DNA of 39,246 nt from DATGMP01 sp035293565. Lineage in GTDB: Bacteria; Pseudomonadota; Alphaproteobacteria; BOG-932; Roseiterribacteraceae. A program made the translations under genes and the position numbers. Location of the stretch: positions 1 through 39,246 of the forward strand of contig DATGMP010000133.1 in NCBI GenBank assembly GCA_035293565.1, read 5' to 3'. The notes under the pieces are model-generated. The model did no database searches, was not told the origin of the DNA, and was given only the letters and a program-made list of their open reading frames with translations. Of the stretch, positions 1-8,576 are shown one piece after another; within the stretch, counting starts at the first letter, position 1; the number at the start of each line of letters is the position of its first letter.

Positions 1-1
1 G

Positions 2-22
2 ACAATCGGGCAAGCCGCGTGA
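2..22 (+). CDS. Possible 3' end of an upstream gene
   Basis: One reading frame enters from the left edge and ends at a TGA at 20-22 (last residues TIGQAA). The perfect palindrome at 42-77 starts only 19 bases later, which is a common distance for a terminator. Nothing about the product can be read from six residues. The only support is the position of the stop relative to the palindrome. Confidence 0.2.
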   Translation, partial: TIGQAA

Positions 23-41
23 CACGCCTCCACGCCGGCAA

Positions 42-77
42 TTCTTTCTCCGGGGGGCATGCCCCCCGGAGAAAGAA
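42..77. terminator. Perfect 36-bp palindrome, probable bidirectional terminator
   Basis: The half-site TTCTTTCTCCGGGGGGCA is followed directly by its exact reverse complement, with no unpaired base. The stem core is GC-rich and its base is T-rich on one side and A-rich on the other. That is the shape of a factor-independent terminator able to work in both directions. It lies between a possible upstream stop and the truncated transketolase, which argues against a transketolase start upstream of it. Confidence 0.6.
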
Positions 78-99
78 GCAAAAACGAAGCGGACAGATC

Positions 100-1800
100 A
101 TGAGCTACAAAAACCGGACATCTTTACAAGCTAGCGACAGGGCCGAAGCGCACCTAGCGGCGTCTTATAACCGGCCCGGCGCCGAGATCGTCAATCATTT
201 CACCTATGGGATCGTCAGCGATGGCGATCTGATGGAGGGCGTGTCCTCGGAGGCCGCGTCCCTTGCCGGCCACCTGAAGCTCGGTAAGCTGATCTACCTC
301 TATGACGATAACCGTGTGACGCTATCGGCTGGGACCGACATCACATTCACCGAGGATCGCGCGCGCCGCTTTGAGGCTTATGGCTGGCACGTCCAGTCGG
401 TCGCGGACGGCAACGATCTCGCGGCGATCGATGGAGCGCTGCGCACGGCTCGCTCGGAGACGCAGCGTCCATCCCTCATTCTGGCACGAACCCATATAGG
501 GTATGGCGCGCCCGACAAGCAGGACAGCTTTGAATCGCATGGATCGCCCTTGGGCGTCGACGAAGTGCGGCTGGCGAAGCAGAATCTGGGCTGGCCGACC
601 GCCCCCCTATTTTACACCCCTGAAAAGGTGGTCGAACACTTTCGCAAGGCTATCCAGCATGGCAAGGCGGCCGAGATGGAGTGGAACGATCGGTTTACTG
701 CGTACGGTCGCGCGTTTCCCGATCTGGCGAAAGCGTTTCTGCAGGCCATGCATGGCGAATTGCCGGATGGATGGGATAGGGATATTCCGGCCTTTCCCGC
801 GGATGAAAAGGGCATGGCCACTCGCGTTGCCGCGGGGAAGGTCATGAATGCCGTTGCGCCTCGAGTGCCGGCACTCATCGGCGGTTCGGCGGATTTGAAT
901 CCGTCGACCTTTACCGCACTTTCGGGACTCGGAGACTTTGAGCCCGCCGACGTGACCGTACCCGACAAGCAAGGCGCGGTAGACGGCGTGTGGAGCTACG
1001 CGGGCCGGAATGTCTATTTCGGGGTACGCGAACACGGCATGGGGGCTATCCTGAATGGCTTGGCGGTGCACGGTGGCGCCGTGCCTTTTGGCGCAACATT
1101 CCTGATTTTCTCCGACTACATGCGGCCGCCGATCCGCCTCGCGGCAATGATGAAGCTCCAGGTGATCTATGTTTTTACCCACGACAGCATCGCCTTGGGG
1201 CAGGACGGATCCACCCATCAGCCTGTGGAGCAGCTCGCCGGCCTGCGCGCGGTTCCAGGCCTTACGGTCATCCGTCCCGGCGATGCCAATGAGACGGCCG
1301 TCGCCTGGCGCGTCGCCTTGGAAGCGAGCGATCACCCTGTTGCACTGGTTCTCACGCGCCAGAATGTGCCGACGCTTGATCGGACCCAATGCGCCGCGGC
1401 AGACGGCTTGCGCCAAGGTGCATACGTTCTGGCCGATGCCCCGAACGGCAAGCCGGACATTATTCTGATTGCAAGCGGTTCGGAAGTTGAGCTGGTCATG
1501 GAGGCTCGGCAAATTCTACAAGAGCGAAACATCGGCGCGCGCGTTGTCTCCATGCCGAGTTGGGACCTGTTCGATGCGCAGCCGCGGAGTTATCGCGACC
1601 AGGTAATATTGCCTTCAATCCGCGCGCGGCTTGCGGTCGAGGCGGGTGCATCTCAAGGCTGGCATCGCTACGTCGGCGATGGCGGTGACGTGTTGGGTGT
1701 AGACCGGTTCGGCGCGTCGGCTCCTGGCGATGTCGTGATGCGTGAATACGGTTTTACTGCAGAGAGTGTATGTAAAAGGGCGCTGGCGGTGTTGGGGTGA
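100..1800 (+). CDS. tkt: Transketolase, N-terminally truncated (probable remnant)
   Basis: From about base 144 the protein matches transketolase to its normal C-terminus: DGDLMEGVSSEA of the thiamine diphosphate/metal region, the catalytic glutamate in GVREHGMGA, then THDSIALGQDG and THQPVEQ. Transketolases are normally about 660 residues. Here about 130 N-terminal residues are missing, including the segments with the TPP-binding histidines and the TTGPLGQG loop. In their place are about 14 unrelated residues after ATG 100. The frame stays open leftwards through the palindrome to the window edge, but that stretch has no transketolase similarity. Enzyme activity is therefore doubtful. The rest of the frame is intact, so the truncation may be recent or the fragment may still be translated. 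It heads a pentose-phosphate gene block. Confidence 0.75.
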   Translation: MSYKNRTSLQASDRAEAHLAASYNRPGAEIVNHFTYGIVSDGDLMEGVSSEAASLAGHLKLGKLIYLYDDNRVTLSAGTDITFTEDRARRFEAYGWHVQSVADGNDLAAIDGALRTARSETQRPSLILARTHIGYGAPDKQDSFESHGSPLGVDEVRLAKQNLGWPTAPLFYTPEKVVEHFRKAIQHGKAAEMEWNDRFTAYGRAFPDLAKAFLQAMHGELPDGWDRDIPAFPADEKGMATRVAAGKVMNAVAPRVPALIGGSADLNPSTFTALSGLGDFEPADVTVPDKQGAVDGVWSYAGRNVYFGVREHGMGAILNGLAVHGGAVPFGATFLIFSDYMRPPIRLAAMMKLQVIYVFTHDSIALGQDGSTHQPVEQLAGLRAVPGLTVIRPGDANETAVAWRVALEASDHPVALVLTRQNVPTLDRTQCAAADGLRQGAYVLADAPNGKPDIILIASGSEVELVMEARQILQERNIGARVVSMPSWDLFDAQPRSYRDQVILPSIRARLAVEAGASQGWHRYVGDGGDVLGVDRFGASAPGDVVMREYGFTAESVCKRALAVLG

Positions 1801-2150
1801 GAACATATCTGGATGTGCACATATCGGATCGTCGTCCGCCCGGCGCACTCTCGGTCGCAGAGTCCGTCCCGTCAAAGAGCAAAGCGAAGTCCGCAGGCTC
1901 GACGACACACTTCGGAAAGCTCAAGGATTTGCGGCTAAGTAAAGTTAGCTATGAGAGTGCGACGACTGGATATCGGACATCAGTAGTTTCCGAGTCTACC
2001 GACGCAAAGCCGCAGCGGCCTATTGTGAGGGCATAACTCGCGGCGGTCGTGGCAGTTGCCGGGCGTTCGCTCGATGGCGCTTCGATCTGTCCCCGTAAAC
2101 GAGGAACGCTCCTAACGCGACGAATCAGCCCGGGTCAAGGAGAATGCGCT
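1801..2150. other. 350-bp intergenic region between tkt remnant and tal-pgi
   Basis: No convincing gene is seen. It holds the FixJ-box-like dyad at 1983-1999, a weak -10-like TATTGT about 22 bases after it, and a clear Shine-Dalgarno AAGGAG at 2137-2142 in front of tal-pgi. It is the likely promoter region of the downstream operon. Confidence 0.5.
1983..1999 (+). promoter_or_regulatory. FixJ-box-like dyad upstream of tal-pgi
   Basis: The site reads GTAGTTTCCGAGTCTAC: GTAG and CTAC arms around a nine-base centre. Two further copies are at 15991-16007 (minus) and 20583-20599. It ends 151 nt before the tal-pgi start, the same distance and orientation as the copy before dps. The GTAGTTTCC core resembles, from memory, the FixJ box of rhizobia. 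That it is an activator site is inference. Confidence 0.5.
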
Positions 2151-4991
2151 GTGAACAAGCTGAACCAGCTGGAAGCGTGCGGCCAGTCGCCTTGGCTCGA
2201 CTATCTGAAGCGCAGCCTCATCGAAAAGGGTGAGTTGCGCACGCTCATCACTCGGGACGGACTGAAAGGCGTCACTTCGAACCCTTCGATCTTCGAGAAG
2301 GCGATCGGCGAGACCGACGAATATGCAGATGCCCTGAAACAGTTCCAGGCGCAGGCGGATCACAGCATCTCGGCAATCTACGAGCATCTGGCGATCGCCG
2401 ACGTCCGCGCTGCGGCCGATGTGCTGCGTCCGGTCTACGAGCAGACTCACGGCCGGGACGGTTATATCAGCCTGGAATGCTCGCCTTATTTGGCCAACGA
2501 CATTGAAGCAACGGTGAGCGAAGCGCTGCGGCTGTGGGCGGCCGTGGACCGGCCCAATCTGATGGTGAAGGTGCCGGCCACTCCGGCCGGCATCCCTGCG
2601 ATCCGTCAACTGATCGGTCGCGGACTGAACATCAACATCACTTTGCTCTTTGCCGTTAGCGTCTACGAGCAAGTGGTCGAAGCATATCTTGCGGGGCTCG
2701 AAGATCTGAAACGGTCCGGGGGCGATCTGTCGAAGATCGGCAGCGTCGCGAGCATCTTTGTCAGCCGCATCGATGTTGCGACCGACAAACGGCTGGACAG
2801 GCTCGGAGACAAAAGACTGGCGGATCGGTTGCGCGGGAAGGCGGGCATCGCCAACGCGAAGATCGCATACACTCGCTACAAGGCGTTGTTTTCCGGCCCG
2901 CGCTGGGAGCGCCTGGCCGAAGCCGGCGCGAAGACGCAGCGTTTGCTCTGGGCGTCCACCAGCACCAAAAATCCGGCCTACAAGGACACGATGTATGTCG
3001 AAGCGCTGATCGGTCGTGACACGGTCGACACCATCCCGCCCGCAACCATGGACGCTTTCCGCGACCATGGAGCGGTGATTCCCGACGCCATTGAACAGGA
3101 TGTCTCCGGCGCACACGCTCTGCTCGCCGAGTTGGAGAAGAATGGCATCTCGCTAAAGGACATTACCGATGAGCTAGTCGACGATGGTGTCCAGCAGTTC
3201 GCGGACGCGTTCGACAAGCTGTTCGGCACCATCGCGAAACGCCGCCGCACGCTGCGCGAGGGTGAGCGCGCCTGCTTGGAGTTCGCGCCGGGCTCACCGG
3301 AGATGACGACCGCCATCGACGCGGAAATGGAAGTCTGGCGCAAGGGGGGGCGCATTCGGCGGCTTTGGGCCGGCGACAAGTCGCTATGGACCGGGACTGA
3401 CGAGGCCAAGTGGGTCGGTTGGCTGCACGTTGTCGAGCAGGAATTGGCCGATTTGGATCGTCTGCGCAGCTTCACCGAGCAGGTGAAGGAGGCCGGGTTC
3501 ACCGACGTGGTTCTCCTGGGAATGGGCGGTTCGAGCCTGGGGCCGGAGGTGCTGGGCGAAACCTTCGGGCGGCAAGCCGGCTGGCCGCGCTTTCACATGC
3601 TCGACAGTACCGACCCAGCCCAGATCGAGGCGATCGAGCGGTCGATCGATCTCGGCAAGACACTGTTCATTGTGTCCTCCAAATCGGGAAGCACGCTGGA
3701 GCCCAACATCTTCCTAGATTATTTCGTCGACCGCGTCGGCGGCGCGAGGGGCAAGGACAAGGCCGGCGAACACTTCATCGCGGTGACCGATCCGGGCTCT
3801 CCGCTCGAACGACGAGCAACCGAGCTCCGCTTTAGTTGCGTGTTTCATGGCGCGCCTTCGATCGGTGGACGCTACTCCGTGCTGTCGAAGTTCGGCCTGG
3901 CGCCGGCCGCGGCCATGGGGCTTGACGTCAGACGTCTGCTTGAGACGACGCGGACGATGCAGCGATCTTGCGGCGCCGATGTCCCACCCTCGGAAAACCC
4001 CGGTGTGCAACTCGGCGTCGCCATGGGTGTTGCGGCAACCCGCTTCGGACGCGACAAGGTGACGATCATCGCGTCGCCAGGAATCGCCGATTTCGGGGCG
4101 TGGCTGGAGCAGCTTCTGGCGGAAAGTACTGGCAAGCAGGGGCGCGGGCTTATCCCGCTCGCCGGCGAGCCGCTCGCCATGCCCGAACGCTACGGCAGCG
4201 ACCGGTTCTTCGCCTATCTGGAGCTGGAGGGGCAGGTCGATCCGTCGCAGCGCCAGGCCGTGGAGGCTCTGGAGCGGGCCGGTCACCCGGTCGCGAAAAT
4301 CCGTGTGAAGGATGTCTGGCACATCGGCCAGGAATTCTTCCGCTGGGAGATCGCCACCGCCGTCGCAGGGTCTATCATCGGTATCGACCCGTTCAATCAG
4401 CCGGATGTCGAGGCAAGCAAGGACAAGACGCGCGCGCTGACCGATGCCTATGAGAAATCGCATCATTTGCCCGAAGACGCGCCGATGTTTCGCGAGAATG
4501 GCGTGGCTCTGTATGCCGATCCGCGCAATGCGGCCGAGATCGGCCGGCACAACACGCTCGCCGGTTATCTGAAAAGCCATTTCGGCCGCGTGAAGGCCGG
4601 CGCGAAAGCCGGCGATTACGTGGCATTGCTCGCCTATATCGAACGCAATGCGGCGCACAGACGAGCGCTGACCGAGATGCGGACGCGCATCCGCGACAAA
4701 ACGCGGGCCGCGACCTGCCTCGGCTTCGGACCGCGCTTCCAGCATTCGACCGGTCAAGCCTACAAAGGGGGCCCGAATTCCGGCGTGTTCCTGCAGATCA
4801 CCTGCGACGATCCGGCCGATATCGACGTACCCGGCCATTCCTACAGCTTTGGGATCGTCAAGGCCGCACAGGCCAGCGGTGACCTCGCGGTGCTCGTGGA
4901 ACGCGACCGTCGTGCATTGCGCGTTCATCTCAAGCATGTCGATGCAGGCCTTGAGGAGCTGTCGCACGCAATCGCCGCGGCGCTTGAATAG
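2151..4991 (+). CDS. tal-pgi: Bifunctional transaldolase / glucose-6-phosphate isomerase
   Basis: A fused cytoplasmic enzyme of 946 residues. The N-terminal ~370 residues are transaldolase (TSNPSIFEKAI; Schiff-base lysine in LMVKVPAT). From about residue 390 to the end it is phosphoglucose isomerase (GMGGSSLGPEV and SSKSGSTLEP of the sugar-phosphate-binding SIS fold). Together they would move carbon between sedoheptulose-7-P/GAP and erythrose-4-P/F6P, and interconvert F6P and G6P. The fusion is known in several alphaproteobacteria, for example Gluconobacter. The start is GTG 2151, preceded by AAGGAG with 8 bases of spacing; the open frame runs further upstream but without homology. gnd follows after 26 bases, so co-transcription is likely. 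A FixJ-box-like dyad lies 151 nt upstream. Confidence 0.93.
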   Translation: MNKLNQLEACGQSPWLDYLKRSLIEKGELRTLITRDGLKGVTSNPSIFEKAIGETDEYADALKQFQAQADHSISAIYEHLAIADVRAAADVLRPVYEQTHGRDGYISLECSPYLANDIEATVSEALRLWAAVDRPNLMVKVPATPAGIPAIRQLIGRGLNINITLLFAVSVYEQVVEAYLAGLEDLKRSGGDLSKIGSVASIFVSRIDVATDKRLDRLGDKRLADRLRGKAGIANAKIAYTRYKALFSGPRWERLAEAGAKTQRLLWASTSTKNPAYKDTMYVEALIGRDTVDTIPPATMDAFRDHGAVIPDAIEQDVSGAHALLAELEKNGISLKDITDELVDDGVQQFADAFDKLFGTIAKRRRTLREGERACLEFAPGSPEMTTAIDAEMEVWRKGGRIRRLWAGDKSLWTGTDEAKWVGWLHVVEQELADLDRLRSFTEQVKEAGFTDVVLLGMGGSSLGPEVLGETFGRQAGWPRFHMLDSTDPAQIEAIERSIDLGKTLFIVSSKSGSTLEPNIFLDYFVDRVGGARGKDKAGEHFIAVTDPGSPLERRATELRFSCVFHGAPSIGGRYSVLSKFGLAPAAAMGLDVRRLLETTRTMQRSCGADVPPSENPGVQLGVAMGVAATRFGRDKVTIIASPGIADFGAWLEQLLAESTGKQGRGLIPLAGEPLAMPERYGSDRFFAYLELEGQVDPSQRQAVEALERAGHPVAKIRVKDVWHIGQEFFRWEIATAVAGSIIGIDPFNQPDVEASKDKTRALTDAYEKSHHLPEDAPMFRENGVALYADPRNAAEIGRHNTLAGYLKSHFGRVKAGAKAGDYVALLAYIERNAAHRRALTEMRTRIRDKTRAATCLGFGPRFQHSTGQAYKGGPNSGVFLQITCDDPADIDVPGHSYSFGIVKAAQASGDLAVLVERDRRALRVHLKHVDAGLEELSHAIAAALE

Positions 4992-5017
4992 CGTCTTGTC
5001 AGAAGGAGTAACGCAAA

Positions 5018-6064
5018 ATGCAGATCGGCATCATTGGATTGGGCCGTATGGGCGGCAACATCTCTCGCCGCCTGATGAAGGCGGGGCACCATTGCGTGGT
5101 GTTCGACACCAACGCCAAGCCGCGCGAAGCGCTGGCCAAGGAGGGTGCCACGGCCGTCGGCTCGCTGGAGGCCCTGGTGAAGGCGCTCGGGGAAAAGCCG
5201 CGTGCGGTTTGGGTGATGCTGCCTGCTGGCGAGATCACCGAAAAAGCGGTCGAAAATCTGGGCGGCCTGCTAGAGCAGGGCGACATCGTCATCGATGGCG
5301 GCAATTCCTTCTATAAAGACGACATCCGTCGCGCCAAGAAACTGGCCGAGAAGCACATTCGCTACATCGACTGCGGCACGTCCGGCGGCGTCTGGGGCAT
5401 CGAGCGCGGCTACTGCCTCATGATTGGCGGTCCGAAGGAGGCCGTCGATCATCTCGACCCGATTTTCGCCGCGCTCGCCCCCGGCCTGGGCGATATTCCG
5501 CGCACGCCCGGCCGCGAGAAGGCCGCCTCCCGCGCCGAGCGCGGCTACATTCATGCTGGGCCGTCCGGCGCCGGGCATTTCGTCAAGATGGTGCATAACG
5601 GCATCGAATACGGATTGATGCAGGCCTACGCGGAAGGCTTCGACATTCTGCGCAACAAGGACTCGAAGGATCTGCCGGAGGACGCGCGCTTCGTTCTGAA
5701 CATGGCGGATATCGCCGAGGTCTGGCGGCGCGGCAGCGTCATCTCGTCCTGGCTGCTCGATCTCGGCGCCGCCGCTTTGGTGAAGGATCCGCAGTTGAAT
5801 AAGTTCTCCGGCTACGTCCAGGATTCCGGCGAGGGTCGCTGGACCGTCGAGGCCGCGATCGAGGAGGCGGTCCCGGCAGATGTGCTGTCCACCGCGCTTT
5901 ACGCCCGCTTCCGTTCGCGCCAGGAGCACAACTTCGGAGAAAAGATGCTTTCGGCCATGCGGTTCGGCTTTGGCGGCCACGTCGAGGGTAGCGAGTCACT
6001 TGACCCCGAACTGAAGCGGGAAAAGTCGCAGGGGCATACGGCGATACGGAACGCGGCGGAGTAA
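5018..6064 (+). CDS. gnd: 6-phosphogluconate dehydrogenase, decarboxylating (short type)
   Basis: Oxidatively decarboxylates 6-phosphogluconate to ribulose-5-P. The Rossmann motif GLGRMGGNI is at residues 7-15, substrate-binding GGNSF near residue 95, CGTSGGVWG near 120, and the catalytic lysine with its partner histidine and asparagine in FVKMVHNGIEYG near 190-200. At 348 residues it belongs to the short YqeC/GndA-like class rather than the ~470-residue E. coli class; members of the short class often use NAD. The start is fixed by GAAGGAG about 10 bases upstream. It lies 26 bases after tal-pgi and 4 bases before zwf, a typical oxidative pentose-phosphate operon order. Confidence 0.93.
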   Translation: MQIGIIGLGRMGGNISRRLMKAGHHCVVFDTNAKPREALAKEGATAVGSLEALVKALGEKPRAVWVMLPAGEITEKAVENLGGLLEQGDIVIDGGNSFYKDDIRRAKKLAEKHIRYIDCGTSGGVWGIERGYCLMIGGPKEAVDHLDPIFAALAPGLGDIPRTPGREKAASRAERGYIHAGPSGAGHFVKMVHNGIEYGLMQAYAEGFDILRNKDSKDLPEDARFVLNMADIAEVWRRGSVISSWLLDLGAAALVKDPQLNKFSGYVQDSGEGRWTVEAAIEEAVPADVLSTALYARFRSRQEHNFGEKMLSAMRFGFGGHVEGSESLDPELKREKSQGHTAIRNAAE

Positions 6065-6068
6065 CGCC

Positions 6069-7673
6069 ATGCCGGACAATCAGACCATCGGGACACCCCC
6101 GAGCCCGCGGGCAGTGGAGCCGCGGCAGGTTCCTCCGGCCGATCCCTGCGCCATGGTAGTCTTTGGTGCCGGTGGCGACATGGCCAAGCGCCTGCTGATC
6201 CCGGCTCTCTACAACCTCTCGCGTACCAAGGTTCTGCCGGAGAAATTTGCGCTGATCGGTGTGGATTTGGCCGAAGGGACCGCGGAAAGCTGGCGCGATC
6301 ATCTCTACGACATGCTGAAAACCTTCGTCGGGAATGCAGGGGCGGAGTTCGACATCGACCGAATCGACGAGGCGGCTTGGAAACGGCTCACGGAGAAAAT
6401 GTCCTACATTCAGGGCGATCTGACCAAGTCCGAGCTCTACGAGAAGATCCGGGACGCCTTGGGTGATGCGGAAAAGGCCCATGGAACACAGGGCAACGCC
6501 ATCTTCTACCTCGCGGTCGCCGATCGGTTCTTCGGCGCCGCGGTCGAACAGCTCGGCAAAGCGAAGCTCACCGATCAGGGCGAGGAGAAGAACGGGAAAT
6601 CCCGGTTCTGGCGCCGCGTGGTGATCGAAAAGCCGTTCGGCCACGATCTCGACTCTGCGCGCGAACTGAACGCCCGCATCCTGCGCACGCTGCACGAGGA
6701 CCAGATCTTTCGGATCGATCATTTTCTGGGAAAGGACACGGTCCAGAGCATCATGGCGTTCCGGTTCGCCAACGGTCTGTTCGAGCCGATCTGGAATCGC
6801 GATCGGATCGATCACGTGCAGATCACCGTGGCGGAGACGGTCGGTGTGGAGGAGCGCGGCAAGTTCTATGAGCAAACCGGTGCGCTCCGCGACATGGTGC
6901 CTAACCACGTGTTCACGCTCCTCTCGATGGTGGCCATGGAGCCGCCGACGGGCTTCGACGCCGCTTCGATCCGCAACAGGAAGGCTGAACTGTTCGCGGC
7001 GATGCCGGCGGTCAAGCCGGCACAAGCGGTGCGAGGCCAATATGGCGCCGGCACTGTCCTGGGCAAGAAGGTGAACGCTTACCGGAACGAGCCGGACGTG
7101 GCCGCGGATTCGAACATCGAGACCTATGTCGCTATGCAGCTCGAGATCGACAACTGGCGCTGGGCCGGCGTGCCATTTTACTTCCGTACCGGCAAGCACA
7201 TGTCGCAGCGTCTGACGGAGATCGCGATCCGCTTCAAGCAGGCGCCCTACACGGCGTTCCAGGACACCGCCGTCGATGCCCTGCGGCCCAACTGGCTGGT
7301 CCTAAGCATCGCCCCGGACGAGGGCATTTCCCTGCAGTTCGAGGTCAAGCGGCGTGGCCCGGTCGTGGATCTCGCCGCCGTGAAGATGGACTTCCACTAC
7401 GATGACTGGTTCCCGAAGGAGCCGAATGTCGGATACGAGACGCTGATCTACGATGTCATGATCGGCGACCAGACCCTGTTCATGCGTGCCGACATGGTGG
7501 AGCAGTCCTGGCGCATCGTGCAGCCGGTGCTCGACGCCTGGGCTGCGGAGAAGCCTGCTTTTCCTGACTACGATTCCGGCAGCGACGGCCCGAAGGCGGC
7601 CGATGAATTGTTGGCGCGCGACGGAAAGCGGGCCTGGCGGCCGGTGATCCCTGCCACGGAGCGAAAGCAATGA
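6069..7673 (+). CDS. zwf: Glucose-6-phosphate 1-dehydrogenase
   Basis: First step of the oxidative pentose-phosphate and Entner-Doudoroff pathways (G6P to 6-phosphogluconolactone, NAD(P)+ dependent). The 534 residues are slightly longer than usual because of about 30 extra N-terminal residues. The coenzyme fingerprint is FGAGGDMAKRLL near residue 35, where the usual form is GATGDLxxRxL. The active-site peptide RIDHFLGKDTVQ near 215 is intact. GGAG overlaps the gnd stop and serves ATG 6069. The stop overlaps the next start (ATGA, 7670-7673), so the two genes are translationally coupled. No 6-phosphogluconolactonase gene is seen in the cluster. Confidence 0.95.
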   Translation: MPDNQTIGTPPSPRAVEPRQVPPADPCAMVVFGAGGDMAKRLLIPALYNLSRTKVLPEKFALIGVDLAEGTAESWRDHLYDMLKTFVGNAGAEFDIDRIDEAAWKRLTEKMSYIQGDLTKSELYEKIRDALGDAEKAHGTQGNAIFYLAVADRFFGAAVEQLGKAKLTDQGEEKNGKSRFWRRVVIEKPFGHDLDSARELNARILRTLHEDQIFRIDHFLGKDTVQSIMAFRFANGLFEPIWNRDRIDHVQITVAETVGVEERGKFYEQTGALRDMVPNHVFTLLSMVAMEPPTGFDAASIRNRKAELFAAMPAVKPAQAVRGQYGAGTVLGKKVNAYRNEPDVAADSNIETYVAMQLEIDNWRWAGVPFYFRTGKHMSQRLTEIAIRFKQAPYTAFQDTAVDALRPNWLVLSIAPDEGISLQFEVKRRGPVVDLAAVKMDFHYDDWFPKEPNVGYETLIYDVMIGDQTLFMRADMVEQSWRIVQPVLDAWAAEKPAFPDYDSGSDGPKAADELLARDGKRAWRPVIPATERKQ

Positions 7674-8494
7674 CGGCTCGGCATGACATTCGACTGTTCC
7701 TGGCCGACGTCGATGGTGCGCTGGTCACCAAGGACAAGGTGCTGACCGAGGCGGCGAAAGCGGCGGTGCGGGAGCTGGATCAGGCCGGCATCGCCTTCGC
7801 CATCACCAGCGGGCGGCCGCCCCGGGGCATGAGCATGCTGATCGAGCCGCTCGCGCTACGGACCGCCATAGCGGGCTTCAACGGCGGCGTGTTGGTCAAT
7901 CCCGATCTCTCCGTCATCGAAAGCCACACGCTCGATCCGGCTACGGCCAAGCAGGCGGTGAAGCTGATTCTCGATAAAGGGCTGGATGCCTGGGTTTACA
8001 CGGAGACGGAGTGGCTGATCCGCGACAAGGATGCGCCGCATGTGGCGCGGGAGACCTGGACGGTGAAATTCGACGCTAAGGTCGTGCCATCCTTCACAGA
8101 TGCCCACTTGGCGCACACGGTGAAGATCGTCGGCATCTCGGACGATCTCGACCTGGTCGCCGCATGCGAAAAAGCGGCGCAGAAGACGCTGGGTGAGAAG
8201 GCGAGCGCGGCACGGTCGCAGCCTTACTATCTCGATGTGACGCACCCCCAAGCCAACAAGGGAACGGTCGTCGAAACGTTGTCGAGGCTAATGAACATTC
8301 CGCCGGCGCAAATCGCCACCATGGGGGACATGCCGAATGACGTGCTCATGTTCCGCAAGAGCGGCTTTTCAATCGCAATGGGCAACGCCAGCGACGAGGT
8401 GAAGGCGCAAGCGAGCGCGGTGACCGACAGCAACGAGAACGAAGGCTTCGCCAACGCGGTGCGGAAGTTCGTTCTGCGGTCGGCCTCTGCATGA
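7670..8494 (+). CDS. Cof-type HAD-IIB hydrolase (sugar-phosphate phosphatase-like)
   Basis: A 274-residue cytoplasmic HAD-superfamily phosphatase of the Cof/IIB subclass. All four motifs are visible: nucleophile and acid aspartates in LADVDGALV (residues 12 and 14), serine in ITSGRPP, lysine in ANKGTVVETL, and metal-binding GDMPNDVLMF near 220. The C2-type cap lies between motifs II and III. The start overlaps the zwf stop by four bases. The substrate is unknown; a sugar phosphate of the surrounding pathway is a fair guess. Homologues in such clusters are sometimes labelled sugar-phosphatase, but nothing here proves it. Confidence 0.85.
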   Translation: MTARHDIRLFLADVDGALVTKDKVLTEAAKAAVRELDQAGIAFAITSGRPPRGMSMLIEPLALRTAIAGFNGGVLVNPDLSVIESHTLDPATAKQAVKLILDKGLDAWVYTETEWLIRDKDAPHVARETWTVKFDAKVVPSFTDAHLAHTVKIVGISDDLDLVAACEKAAQKTLGEKASAARSQPYYLDVTHPQANKGTVVETLSRLMNIPPAQIATMGDMPNDVLMFRKSGFSIAMGNASDEVKAQASAVTDSNENEGFANAVRKFVLRSASA

Positions 8495-8541
8495 TTGGCA
8501 TGACGTGCGCCTCTGACAATGAAACTGCAGCAGAGGAGACC

Positions 8542-8555
8542 CCCGGACGTCCGGG
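8542..8555. repeat. 14-bp perfect palindrome upstream of aldolase
   Basis: CCCGGACGTCCGGG is fully self-complementary and lies 21 bases before the aldolase start, within the 82-base gap after the HAD gene. It could be an operator or a weak hairpin modulating expression of the downstream genes. No T-run follows, so a terminator is unlikely. Its function is unknown. Confidence 0.35.
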
Positions 8556-8576
8556 CAGCTTGACAGGAGAGCGACG

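Noticed and set aside
3714..4967. A 417-codon minus-strand frame opposite pgi
   Set aside because: No recognisable domain; explained by the codon bias of the real gene on the other strand.
5739..7199. A 486-codon open frame on the minus strand
   Set aside because: It lies opposite gnd and zwf, which have clear motifs, and its translation has the arginine/histidine-rich look of a GC-rich antisense frame.
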